Translations under genes and position numbers: made by a program
Part shown: in pieces, positions 8,353 to 15,658 of the stretch
How positions within the stretch are numbered: position 1 is the stretch's first letter
How the letters are laid out: each line of letters starts with the position of its first letter
The notes under the pieces: model-generated
The model's input: only the letters and a program-made list of their open reading frames with translations
Database searches by the model: none
Told to the model about the DNA's origin: nothing
Source of the DNA: CALIZF01 sp046292445
GTDB taxonomy: Bacteria; Pseudomonadota; Alphaproteobacteria; Rhodobacterales; Rhodobacteraceae
Direction: 5' to 3'
DNA length: 21,371 nt
NCBI GenBank assembly: GCA_046292445.1
Contig: JBKBQT010000038.1
Span: 1-21,371 of the forward strand

Positions 8353-9285
8353 TTACGCGGCCGGTTCGCCCACCCGCATGATTTCCCACTCTAGCGAAAT
8401 CCCGGTGCGATGCAAAACCGTTTTTCGCACATGCTCGCCCAGCGCTTCGAGATCGGCGGCCGTGGCGCGATCGGCGTTGATGAGGAAATTGGCGTGCTTC
8501 TCGCTCATCTGCGCGCCGCCGATCCGCGCTCCGCGCAGGCCGGCATCGTCGATCAGCTTCCACGCCATCAGGTCCTGCGGGTGATCGTCCCGCCCGGTCG
8601 AGGAAAACCCCGCCGGGTTGCGGAAGGTGGATCCGGCGCTGCGCCGGTCGGTCGGCTGGGACGCATCGCGGCGGGCGATCTGATCGGCCATGCGGGCGGC
8701 GAGTTCGACCGGATCGCCCGGCGGCGGCGCAAAGGTGGCAGCGGTGATGATCCAGCCCTCGGGCAGCGTCGTGGCGCGGTAGCGCGGGGCAAGATCGGCG
8801 CGCGGGATGGTGACGGTGCGCCCGTCGCGCGTAACGGCGGTCACCTGCACCAGATGGTCGGCGGTGTAATGGCCATAGCACCCCGCGTTCATCCGCACCG
8901 CGCCGCCGATCGTGCCGGGGATGGTGCGCAGGAACGCGAGGTCGAGCCCCGCCTCGGCCGCCGCCGCCGCCACGCGCGCATCGAGCGCGGCCGCCCCGGC
9001 GGTCAGCGTGCCGCCCTCGATCCGCAGGTCCGCGAAGGCCCGGCCAAGGCGGACGACCACCGCCCGGATGCCGCCGTCGCGCACGATGAGGTTCGACCCC
9101 ACGCCCATCGGGAACACCGGGATCGCTGGGTCGAGCGCGCCGAGAAAGGCCGCGAGATCAGCCGCATCGGCCGGCAGGAACAGCCAGTCGGCCGGCCCGC
9201 CGACGCGCAGCCAGGTCAGATCGGCCAGCGGGCGGCCAGCGGCGAGCGTGCCGCGCACCGCGGGCAGGCGCGCCGCGTCACTCAT
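8353..9285 (-). CDS. murB: UDP-N-acetylenolpyruvoylglucosamine reductase MurB
   Basis: MurB is the cytoplasmic FAD enzyme that uses NADPH to reduce UDP-GlcNAc-enolpyruvate to UDP-MurNAc. The 310-residue product contains the FAD-binding LRVGGPADWLFLP and VGSNLIVRDGG motifs, the RTIPGTIGGAVRMNAGCYG segment, RYRATTLP, GSTFRNP with the catalytic Ser, and AWKLIDDAGLRGARIGGAQMSEKHANFLIN. The conserved C-terminal Glu is in LEWEIMRVG. The FAD loop reads GVGSN where GGGSN is commoner, a conservative variant. The ATG at 9285 overlaps the upstream small membrane gene by 8 nt. The overall size suggests the type II form common in alphaproteobacteria. Confidence 0.96.
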   Translation of the reverse strand: MSDAARLPAVRGTLAAGRPLADLTWLRVGGPADWLFLPADAADLAAFLGALDPAIPVFPMGVGSNLIVRDGGIRAVVVRLGRAFADLRIEGGTLTAGAAALDARVAAAAAEAGLDLAFLRTIPGTIGGAVRMNAGCYGHYTADHLVQVTAVTRDGRTVTIPRADLAPRYRATTLPEGWIITAATFAPPPGDPVELAARMADQIARRDASQPTDRRSAGSTFRNPAGFSSTGRDDHPQDLMAWKLIDDAGLRGARIGGAQMSEKHANFLINADRATAADLEALGEHVRKTVLHRTGISLEWEIMRVGEPAA

Positions 9286-9553
9286 CGTGCCGCCCCCGCA
9301 GGCCCCACCACCCGCCGAGCAGCGCCCCGGCCAGCGCCGGGAGCGCCATCACAAGCACGAAGACGAACCAGCCGAGCGATTCCCATCCCTCCAGCGTCTG
9401 CGAGAGCGCGGTGCCGACCACCATGGCCGCGGCGGCGAGCCCGTTGACCCCGCGCACCATCCAGCGCCAGCCCAGCCTGCCCAGAAGCGCGTTCAGCATC
9501 GCCGCACCGCCGAACGCGACCGCTGCAATCAGGATTATCCGGTATTCCGCCAC
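9278..9553 (-). CDS. small membrane protein between murC and murB
   Basis: I do not recognise the family. The 91-residue product from a GTG at 9553 begins VAEYRIILIAAVAFGG and has about three hydrophobic stretches: residues 5-24, a middle segment VNGLAAAAMVVGTAL, and SLGWFVFVLVMALPALAGALLGGWWGL, ending in a charged RGRHDE tail. AGGA lies close upstream of the GTG and the gene begins 4 nt after the stop of another small ORF. Its stop overlaps the murB start by 8 nt, so it is translated with the mur genes. A longer frame to 9613 reads Arg/Gly-rich, unlike a real N-terminus. Its place in the operon suggests an inner-membrane accessory of wall synthesis or division, but that is inference from context only. 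Confidence 0.7.
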   Translation of the reverse strand: MAEYRIILIAAVAFGGAAMLNALLGRLGWRWMVRGVNGLAAAAMVVGTALSQTLEGWESLGWFVFVLVMALPALAGALLGGWWGLRGRHDE

Positions 9554-9557
9554 CGTC

Positions 9558-9734
9558 CTAGCGCCCCCGCGCCGCCGCGAGGCACAGCGCAGCCCCGCAG
9601 AGCCCGAGCGCAACCAGACCGGACTGCGGACCGAAGCGCAGCGTGACCCAGCCGAGCACCGGCACGCCGACCAGCATCAGCGCGCAGAGCGCCAGCCGCC
9701 GCGAGCCGCCCGGCCAGCCTGCGCGCGGACCCAA
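9558..9734 (-). CDS. putative 58-aa membrane protein, possible overlooked gene
   Basis: Between the murC stop and the next small gene, one frame is open without an ATG near its beginning. Starting from TTG at 9734 it gives 58 residues (about LGPRAGWPGGSRRLALC onward), with two hydrophobic segments, LALCALMLVGVPVLGWVTL and SGLVALGLCGAALCLAAA, separated by RFGPQ and ended by ARGR and TAG. An internal ATG at 9677 would leave only 39 residues and one and a half segments. No clear ribosome site is seen for either start. The case for it being real is that it fills the gap exactly (8 nt from murC, 4 nt to the next gene) and has a transmembrane hairpin pattern. The family is unknown to me; a DUF2484-type relative was considered but not supported. 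Confidence 0.45.
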   Translation of the reverse strand: MGPRAGWPGGSRRLALCALMLVGVPVLGWVTLRFGPQSGLVALGLCGAALCLAAARGR

Positions 9735-9739
9735 GGCCG

Positions 9740-11203
9740 TCAGCCGGCGAGCCGCGCGGGCAGCGCGTTGGCCCAGGTGCTGATCGTGCCCGCGCCAAGG
9801 CAGACGACGATATCGCCCGGCCGCGCCTGTTCGCGCACGAGGCGGGTCATGTCATCCTCGCTCAGGATCGCGCGCGCATGGCGGTGGCCGTGGGCGATCA
9901 GGCCGGCGACGAGATCGTCCCGGCTCGCGCCCGGGATCGGATCCTCGCCGGCCGCATAGACATCGGCGATGGCGACCACGTCGGCGTCGTTGAAGCAGGT
10001 GCAGAAATCCTCGAACAGCGACGACAGGCGCGTGTAGCGGTGCGGCTGGTGGATGGCGATGACACGGGCCTTCGGGTTCGGCCCCACGGCCTGCCGCGCT
10101 GCCTTGAGCACTGCCGCGATCTCGACCGGGTGATGGCCGTAGTCGTCGATCACCGGCACGCCGCCGAGCACTTCGCCGACCTTGGTGAAGCGGCGGTTGA
10201 CGCCGGCGAAACCGGCAAGCCCGGCCTGGATCGTGTCGGGGTCAACCCCGAGGTGGCGGGCCACCGCAACGGCGGCGAGGGCGTTCGACACGTTGTGATC
10301 GCCCGGCATCGGCAAGGTGCAGCCTTCGATAATCGAACCTTCACCTTCGTTCTGCAGCAGGATGTCGAAATGCGCCTTGCCGTTTTCGAACCTCAGCCCC
10401 ACTGCACGCACATCGGCCTGCGCGTTGAAGCCGAAGGTGACGATCCGCCGGTCGGTGATGCGGCCGACAAGCGCCTGCACCTCGGGATGGTCGGTGCAGC
10501 AGACGGCGAGACCGTAGAACGGGATGTTCGAGACGAAGTCGAGGAACCCGCGCCGCAGGTTCTCGATCGTGCCCCAGTGCTCCATATGCTCGGGGTCGAT
10601 GTTGGTGACGATGGCGATGGTCGCGGGCAGGCGGTTGAAGCTGCCGTCGCTCTCGTCCGCCTCGACCACCATCCATTCGCCCTCGCCCGCCCGCGCGTTC
10701 GAGCCATAGGCATGGATCACGCCGCCGTTGATGACCGTCGGGTCGAGCCCTGCCTTGTCGAGCAGCGTGGCCACCATCGTCGTCGTCGTCGTCTTGCCAT
10801 GTGTGCCGGCGATGGCGACGTTGGACTTCAGCCGCATGAGTTCGGCCAGCATCTCGGCCCGGCGCACCACCGGCAGCTTGCGCCGCCGCGCCTCTTCCAG
10901 TTCCGGGTTGCCCGCCTTGATGGCGGACGAAACGACGACGACATCGGCACCGGCGAGGTTCTCGGCCGCCTGCCCCTCGAAGATCCGCGCACCGAGCGAG
11001 GCGAGCCGGTCGGTGATCTTGGATGCCTTCGCATCCGATCCCTGCACGCTGTAGCCAAGCGTGAGCAGAACCTCGGCAATGCCCGACATGCCTATGCCGC
11101 CGATCCCGACGAAATGGATCGGGCCGAGGCGGGCGGGCAGCTTGGTCGCGGTTGTGTTCACGGGTCTCGCCGGTGCCCTGTCGGGCCAGATCGTCATGTT
11201 CAT
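9740..11203 (-). CDS. murC: UDP-N-acetylmuramate--L-alanine ligase MurC
   Basis: MurC is the cytoplasmic ATP-dependent ligase that adds L-Ala to UDP-MurNAc, the first amino acid of the stem peptide. The 487-residue product has the Rossmann motif IHFVGIGGIGMSGIAEVLL, the Mur-ligase P-loop AGTHGKTTTTTMVA, EADESDGSF, TNIDPEHMEHWG, the HNVSNALAA and DDYGHHPVEI motifs, and the C-terminal CLGAGTIS. The ATG at 11203 overlaps the murG stop as ATGA and has AGGAGG six nt upstream, so it was chosen. This gives a 14-residue tail before VNTTATKLP; relatives I recall begin near that Val (GTG 11161), which lacks a good ribosome site here. Confidence 0.97.
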   Translation of the reverse strand: MNMTIWPDRAPARPVNTTATKLPARLGPIHFVGIGGIGMSGIAEVLLTLGYSVQGSDAKASKITDRLASLGARIFEGQAAENLAGADVVVVSSAIKAGNPELEEARRRKLPVVRRAEMLAELMRLKSNVAIAGTHGKTTTTTMVATLLDKAGLDPTVINGGVIHAYGSNARAGEGEWMVVEADESDGSFNRLPATIAIVTNIDPEHMEHWGTIENLRRGFLDFVSNIPFYGLAVCCTDHPEVQALVGRITDRRIVTFGFNAQADVRAVGLRFENGKAHFDILLQNEGEGSIIEGCTLPMPGDHNVSNALAAVAVARHLGVDPDTIQAGLAGFAGVNRRFTKVGEVLGGVPVIDDYGHHPVEIAAVLKAARQAVGPNPKARVIAIHQPHRYTRLSSLFEDFCTCFNDADVVAIADVYAAGEDPIPGASRDDLVAGLIAHGHRHARAILSEDDMTRLVREQARPGDIVVCLGAGTISTWANALPARLAG

Positions 11204-12294
11204 GTCCTGCCTCCTGCCACGTCCTCGACCAAGTCTGCAAGCCGCGCCGCAGCGTCCGGTATGCCGACGCGCAGCGCGGCGGCGGCCATTCCGGCCGCCC
11301 GCCCGGGGTCGGCCAGGATGGCGGCGACCACGCCGGCCAGTGCCGGCGGCGTCAGCGCGGCCTCGGCGATTACCGTCGCCGCGCCCGCGGTCGCGAGGGC
11401 GGCGGCATTCGCGGTCTGATGGTCATCCGTTGCGGCGGCATAGGGGATCAGGATCGCCGGCCGCCCGATCACGCCGATCTCGGCCACCGTGGAGGCGCCC
11501 GAGCGCGCGATGACCAGCTGCGCCTCGGCCATCCGGCGCGGGATATCGTCGAAGAACGGCGCCACCTCGGCCGCGATGCCGGCATCGTCATAGGCCTGGG
11601 CGGCGCGCGCCGCATCCTCGGCCCGGGCCTGATGCGTCACGCGCAGGCGGCGGCGGATCGCGGGGTCGAGCCGCGCCAGCGCGCCCGGCACGCAATCGGA
11701 CAGGATGCGCGCCCCCTGGCTGCCGCCGATCACGAGCACCGAGAGCGGATAATCCCCCGGCGGGATGTAGCCGGCCCCCGCCCGTTCGCGCACGGCCGCG
11801 CGGACGGGCCCGCCGACATGGACGGCCCGCGCCCCCGGCGGCAGGGCGGTCGGCCAGGTGCCGCAGGCGACGGCAGCGACGCGGCGCGCGAACAGGCGGT
11901 TGACCCTCCCGGGCACGCCGTTCTGTTCGTGGATGACGCGCGGCACACGCATCAGCAGTGCCGCCACCAGCGCCGGGATCGCCGGATAGCCGCCGAAGCC
12001 GACGACCACGGCCGGCCGGTCGCGGCGCATGCCGCGCCAGGCCGCGGCGACGCCCGCGAGGATGCGGAGCGGAACCGCCGCCCGCGCCAGCACGCCGCCC
12101 CGCGCAAAGGTGGCCGAGGCGACGGCCGTCACCGGGACCGCCGCCGGAAACCCGCCTGCGTAGCGCGCGCCCCGCGCATCGGTCGAAAGCCGCACGCGCC
12201 ATCCGCGGGCCAGCATTTCCTCTGCCAGCGCCTGGGCGGGGAACATGTGCCCCCCGGTGCCCCCGGCCGCCAGCAGGACGAGCCTTGCGCTCAC
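11200..12294 (-). CDS. murG: lipid II synthase MurG (GlcNAc transferase)
   Basis: MurG is a peripheral inner-membrane GT28 glycosyltransferase that adds GlcNAc from UDP-GlcNAc to lipid I, making lipid II. The 364-residue product begins with SARLVLLAAGGTGGHMFPAQ, whose GGTGGH loop binds diphosphate. VVVGFGGYPAIPALVAA, HEQNGVPGRVNRLFAR, LVIGGSQGARIL and the donor-site VIARSGASTVAEIGVIGRPAILIPY with DDHQTANA follow. The start is a GTG at 12294 overlapping the ftsW stop (GTGA), which fits the N-terminus exactly. The reading frame stays open far upstream to 14322, but that part is antisense or out of frame to other genes and has no MurG similarity. Tight overlaps with ftsW and murC indicate coupled translation. 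Confidence 0.97.
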   Translation of the reverse strand: MSARLVLLAAGGTGGHMFPAQALAEEMLARGWRVRLSTDARGARYAGGFPAAVPVTAVASATFARGGVLARAAVPLRILAGVAAAWRGMRRDRPAVVVGFGGYPAIPALVAALLMRVPRVIHEQNGVPGRVNRLFARRVAAVACGTWPTALPPGARAVHVGGPVRAAVRERAGAGYIPPGDYPLSVLVIGGSQGARILSDCVPGALARLDPAIRRRLRVTHQARAEDAARAAQAYDDAGIAAEVAPFFDDIPRRMAEAQLVIARSGASTVAEIGVIGRPAILIPYAAATDDHQTANAAALATAGAATVIAEAALTPPALAGVVAAILADPGRAAGMAAAALRVGIPDAAARLADLVEDVAGGRT

Positions 12295-13457
12295 CGCCGG
12301 CTCCGCAGCAGGTATTGGCCGATCTCGCCTTGCGGCCGCGTCCGCGTCAGCGCCAGCAGCGCGCCCAGCGTGAGGCCCGCGGCGATCATCGACGATCCGC
12401 CGTAGCTCACGAAAGGCAGCGTCATCCCCTTGGCCGGCAGCAGGCGCACAGCCACGCCCATGTTGATCATCGCCTGCACGCCGAAGATGCAGGCAAGCCC
12501 CGTCCCCGCCAGCCGGGCAAAGCCGTCGCGTTCGCGCAGCAGGCGCAACAGCGACCGGATCACGATGGTCGCGTAGAGCGCGATGATGGCAAGCACGAGG
12601 ATCAGCCCGTATTCTTCGGCGGCCACCGCAATGATGAAATCGGTATGCGCATCGGGAAGCTGCCATTTGACCTGCCCTTCGCCCACCCCGGTGCCGAAGA
12701 ACCCGCCCTGCTGGATCGCATTGGTCGCATAGCCGATCTGCGTGCGCGGATCGACGTCGGGCGTGAGGAACCCGTTGATCCGGCGTGCGAAATGCTCGGA
12801 CGCGCCATAGGCGACAAAGCCGCCCGCCAGCACCAGTCCGCCGATGCCGACCAGAAGCGCCATCGAGGCGCCGGCGACGAAATAGATCACGCCCCAGGAA
12901 AACAGGATCAGCGCCGCCTGTCCGAAATCGGGCTGGATCGCCAGAAGGCCGGTGATGACCACCAGCAGGGCAAAGGAAATCCCCTTGCCCGGCGGCCCGC
13001 CCGCCTCTTGCCCGGCGGCCATCAGCCAGGCGGCGAGGATCACGAAACAGGGCTTGAGGAATTCGGAGGGCTGCACCGAGGCAAAGCCGAGCGAGAACCA
13101 CCGCACCGCACCCTTGCCGAAATCCGTGCCAACGAAGGGCAGCGCAGCCAGCGCGGCGAAGGCCACAAGGAAGGCGAGCACCCCGAGCCGCCGGATCGCG
13201 CGCGGCCCCAGCATCGACACCGCCAGCATCGTGGCAAGACCCATCCCGCCGAAGATCATCTGCCGTTCGACATAGTGGAACCGCGGCAGGTTGTTGCGCT
13301 CGGCCAGCGGCACCGAGGCGGCAAGGCCGAGCAGTAGGCCGATGCCGAACAGCGCCACCACCGCCGTCAGCGACCAGCGGTCGATGCTGCGCCACCAGCG
13401 CGGAAGGATCGGATCGCCCGCGCGCACGGGAAGCGCGCCATGCACCATCTCGGTCAT
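12291..13457 (-). CDS. ftsW: peptidoglycan glycosyltransferase FtsW (SEDS family)
   Basis: FtsW is the SEDS-family polymerase of septal peptidoglycan, a multi-pass inner-membrane protein that works with FtsI. The 388-residue product has about ten hydrophobic segments. It shows family motifs such as FASVQPSEFLKP, LAIQPDFGQAALILFSWGVIYFVAG, YQI-equivalent RTQIGYATNAIQQGGFFGTGVGEGQVKWQLPDAHTDFI split by Gly-rich turns, and the end MTLPFVSYGGSSMIA. The start MTEMVHGALPVRAGDP at 13457 was chosen over a longer frame to 13721, which reads through the purC promoter region with no hydrophobic or conserved content. It is the first minus-strand gene of the run, divergent from purC, so it likely heads the operon. 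A hairpin precedes the start. Confidence 0.96.
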   Translation of the reverse strand: MTEMVHGALPVRAGDPILPRWWRSIDRWSLTAVVALFGIGLLLGLAASVPLAERNNLPRFHYVERQMIFGGMGLATMLAVSMLGPRAIRRLGVLAFLVAFAALAALPFVGTDFGKGAVRWFSLGFASVQPSEFLKPCFVILAAWLMAAGQEAGGPPGKGISFALLVVITGLLAIQPDFGQAALILFSWGVIYFVAGASMALLVGIGGLVLAGGFVAYGASEHFARRINGFLTPDVDPRTQIGYATNAIQQGGFFGTGVGEGQVKWQLPDAHTDFIIAVAAEEYGLILVLAIIALYATIVIRSLLRLLRERDGFARLAGTGLACIFGVQAMINMGVAVRLLPAKGMTLPFVSYGGSSMIAAGLTLGALLALTRTRPQGEIGQYLLRSRR

Positions 13458-13475
13458 GCTGCCTGCCTGTCCTTG

Positions 13476-13492
13476 GGCCCATCGTCTGGGCC
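13476..13492 (-). promoter_or_regulatory. hairpin in the ftsW leader
   Basis: GGCCCA-TCGTC-TGGGCC on the plus strand (equally stable on the minus strand), a perfect 6-bp stem with a 5-nt loop, ends 18 nt before the ftsW ATG. It lies where a leader hairpin or operator could act on the first gene of the operon. No convincing -35/-10 pair for ftsW was found in 13493-13653. Confidence 0.25.
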
Positions 13493-13600
13493 GTGCCTGC
13501 TCGATCGCCCGGTTCGTGCCGGATCTGCGGCACAGAGTAGCCCGAAGCGCGGCACGAGGCCAGCGGAAAGGCGACGCCGCGCCGGCGCGCTCGGGCGCCA

Positions 13601-13629
13601 TTGACAGCCCGCCGCGCCGCGCCGATAGC
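13601..13629 (+). promoter_or_regulatory. sigma-70-type promoter of purC
   Basis: TTGACA (13601-13606, six of six to consensus) is followed after exactly 17 nt by GATAGC (13624-13629, three of six). The transcript would start near 13636, just before the GAGGGA ribosome site at 13640-13645 and the purC ATG at 13654, so the leader is very short. Confidence 0.6.
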
Positions 13630-13653
13630 GACGCAATCCGAGGGAAGCCCGTC

Positions 13654-14628
13654 ATGCCCGACCCGACACGCCTTCTGCCCGAGGCCGCCATTCCCGAACT
13701 GCCCGGCGCCCATCGCGGCAAGGTGCGCGACAGCTACGACCTGCCCGACGGCACGCGCCTTCTGATCGCGACCGACCGGCTGTCGGCCTTCGACCGGGCA
13801 CTCGCGGTGATCCCGTGGAAGGGGCAGGTGCTGACGCAGACCGCGCGGTTCTGGTTCGCGGCGACGGCGGATATCTGCCCCAATCACGTCATCGGCTATC
13901 CCGACCCCAATGTGCTGCATGCAAGGCGGGTTTCGGTGCTGCCGGTCGAGGTGGTGGTGCGCGGCTATCTTGCGGGGACAACCTCGACCTCGATCCTGAC
14001 GATGTATCGGGACGGAGCGCGCATGGTCTATGGCCACCGCCTGCCCGACGGGCTGCGCGCCAACGAGGCCCTGCCCAGGCCGATCGTCACGCCAACGACC
14101 AAGGCGGCCGACGGCGGCCACGACATGCCGCTTACGGCGGCCGAGATCGTGGCGCGCGGGCTCGTGCCGGCATCGGTCTGGGCGCAGGTCGAAGCCATCG
14201 CCCTTGCACTTTTCGAACGCGGGCAGGCGATGGCCTCGGCGCGCGGGCTCATCCTTGCCGATACAAAGTATGAATTCGGAACATTGCCCGATGGCACGCT
14301 GCTTCTGGCGGACGAGCTGCACACACCGGACAGTGCGCGCTGGTGGATCGCGGACGGATACGCCGCCGCGCTGGCCGCCGGCACCCGACCGCCATCCTTC
14401 GACAAGGATGTGATCCGTTCCTGGGTCGCCGCGCGCGGCGACCCCTACCGCGATCCGCTGCCCGAAATCCCTCCGGACATGATCGCCGAGACATCGCGCA
14501 CCTATGTTGCCGCCTTCGAGGCGATCACGGGCCAGACCTTCGTGCCGGACATGCGGGGGGCGACGCCGCTCGACCGCATCCGCGCCAACCTCGCGCCGTT
14601 CTTCGGCCCGGGCGCCGGACGAGGCTGA
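13654..14628 (+). CDS. purC: SAICAR synthetase, long form (PurC)
   Basis: PurC joins aspartate to CAIR with ATP, giving SAICAR, in cytoplasmic purine synthesis. The 324-residue product is of the longer type (about 300 aa, as in yeast Ade1) rather than the roughly 240-250-aa form. Visible motifs are HRGKVRDSYDLPDGTRLLIATDRLSAFDR, GQVLTQTARFWF, PNHVIGYPDPNV, the nucleotide and substrate loop VEVVVRGYLAGTTSTS, ITPTTKAADGGHD-like VTPTTKAADGGHD, LILADTKYEFG, and LLADELHTPDSARWW. The ATG at 13654 has GAGGGA at a good distance; an upstream frame to 13291 is antisense to ftsW. It overlaps dtd by 1 nt. Rhodobacterales often also carry a short PurC next to purS-purQ-purL, so this copy may be one of two; that cannot be seen here. 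Confidence 0.95.
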   Translation: MPDPTRLLPEAAIPELPGAHRGKVRDSYDLPDGTRLLIATDRLSAFDRALAVIPWKGQVLTQTARFWFAATADICPNHVIGYPDPNVLHARRVSVLPVEVVVRGYLAGTTSTSILTMYRDGARMVYGHRLPDGLRANEALPRPIVTPTTKAADGGHDMPLTAAEIVARGLVPASVWAQVEAIALALFERGQAMASARGLILADTKYEFGTLPDGTLLLADELHTPDSARWWIADGYAAALAAGTRPPSFDKDVIRSWVAARGDPYRDPLPEIPPDMIAETSRTYVAAFEAITGQTFVPDMRGATPLDRIRANLAPFFGPGAGRG

Positions 14629-15065
14629 TGCGCGCGCTCGTGCAGCGGGTGACCGAGGCGCGCGTGACCGTCGCCGGGCGCGTAACGGGGGCGATCGGGC
14701 CGGGGCTGCTGGTCCTCGTCTGCGCGATGCGGGGGGATGGTGACGCGAATGCCGCGGCGCTGGCGGCGCGGGTGGCGCGGCTGCGCATCTTTCGCGACGA
14801 TCAGGGCAAGATGAACCGCTCGGTTCTCGACATCGGCGGCGCGGCGCTGGTGGTGAGCCAGTTCACCCTCGCCGCCGACACGTCGCGCGGCCATCGGCCC
14901 GGCTTTTCCGATGCCGCCGACCCGGCGACGGGCGAAGCCCTGTGGCGCGCGTTCGGTGCGGCGCTGGCGGCCGAGGGCGTGCCGGTCGCCTGGGGCGAAT
15001 TCGGCGCCGACATGGCCGTGGCGCTGGTGAACGACGGGCCGGTGACGATCTGGATCGAAAGATGA
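14628..15065 (+). CDS. dtd: D-aminoacyl-tRNA deacylase
   Basis: DTD hydrolyses D-aminoacyl-tRNA (and mischarged glycyl-tRNA) in the cytoplasm, keeping D-amino acids out of protein. The 145-residue product has the family length and its two signature motifs: SQFTLAAD at residues 77-84 and NDGPVTIWI around 135-143, where the Gly-cisPro dipeptide sits. The N-terminus MRALVQRVTEARVTV is typical. The ATG overlaps the purC stop as TGATG, so the two are translationally coupled. Pairing with purC has no clear metabolic logic. The gene ends 15 bp from a convergent gene with no obvious terminator between them. Confidence 0.95.
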   Translation: MRALVQRVTEARVTVAGRVTGAIGPGLLVLVCAMRGDGDANAAALAARVARLRIFRDDQGKMNRSVLDIGGAALVVSQFTLAADTSRGHRPGFSDAADPATGEALWRAFGAALAAEGVPVAWGEFGADMAVALVNDGPVTIWIER

Positions 15066-15080
15066 CGGCCGCAGCGCGAC

Positions 15081-15602
15081 TCAGCGGAACGGGTTAGGAC
15101 TGGTCCCGAGCCCGTCGACACAGTTGATGAGCGCCTGGATCGAGGCGGCAGAGCCTGAAAGCGTATAGCTTTCGACCGGCTGGCCGCGCTGGTTGCGCAG
15201 GTAGAGCACATTGCCCCGCATCACCTCCAGCAGGAACCGCGTGCCGGTGTTGTCGTCGGGCAGGTTGAACAGCACCGATTGCAGGTAAAGCTCGGCGTTG
15301 GTCAGGTTCCAGGGCGCGCGGCGGTCGATCTGGATGACGAGGTTAGCCGTGTCGCCAGTCCCGAAATCCCAGGCGCGGGAGTAGAACTGCAGCTTGACCG
15401 GGCTGCGATTGTCGGCCCAGACCGAAAACGTCACCCCCGGCCTCGCCACCTGCGCCACGCAGGATACCGCGCCATCCTCGAACCGGACGACCTGCACCTC
15501 CCAGGCGCGGTGCTGAAAGAGCGTGCGGGACTGGATCTCCGCCGCCGCGGGCGCGGCCGCGAACCCCAAGATCGCGCCAAGCGCCAAGACCGCCCACCGC
15601 AT
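15081..15602 (-). CDS. small secreted protein, possibly IalB-like
   Basis: The 173-residue product has a clear Sec signal peptide (MRWAVLALGAILGFAAAPAAA, cleavage before EIQ). The mature part has just two cysteines, in VSCVAQV and near the end in INCVDGL, so one disulfide is likely in the periplasm. The order W-x-V, Cys, aromatic-rich strands, LYLRNQ, and a Ser/Ala stretch before the last Cys loosely recalls the invasion-associated locus B (IalB) fold; I cannot confirm this. The ATG at 15602 was chosen because AAGGGGGG lies just upstream; the Met at 15617 has no ribosome site. It lies 102 bp downstream of the acyl-CoA synthetase stop but beyond that gene's terminator, and has its own candidate promoter. 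Function unknown. Confidence 0.85.
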   Translation of the reverse strand: MRWAVLALGAILGFAAAPAAAEIQSRTLFQHRAWEVQVVRFEDGAVSCVAQVARPGVTFSVWADNRSPVKLQFYSRAWDFGTGDTANLVIQIDRRAPWNLTNAELYLQSVLFNLPDDNTGTRFLLEVMRGNVLYLRNQRGQPVESYTLSGSAASIQALINCVDGLGTSPNPFR

Positions 15603-15629
15603 CCTGCCCCCCTTCATCCGTTCGGGCAG

Positions 15630-15658
15630 AGTGTCCGGCGCGCCAACCCGCAAATCAA
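15630..15658 (-). promoter_or_regulatory. candidate promoter of the secreted-protein gene
   Basis: On the minus strand TTGATT (15653-15658) and GACACT (15630-15635) are 17 nt apart, matching consensus at four and three of six positions. The -35 overlaps one copy of a GATTTGCGG direct repeat. A promoter is expected here because a terminator follows the upstream gene. Confidence 0.4.

Noticed and set aside
9535..9798. 87-codon minus-strand frame starting MARARSAPG between murC and murB
   Set aside because: It overlaps the murC end and reads Arg/Ala/Gly-rich without hydrophobic segments; the alternative 58-codon frame has a membrane pattern and fits the gap better.
9878..11419. 513-codon plus-strand frame opposite murC
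   Set aside because: Antisense shadow of a clear MurC; no recognisable motif.
11200..14322. A 1040-codon minus-strand frame that would fuse MurG to upstream sequence
   Set aside because: Only the last 364 codons encode MurG. The rest runs out of frame through ftsW and antisense to purC, and the GTG at 12294 with its ftsW overlap explains the true start.
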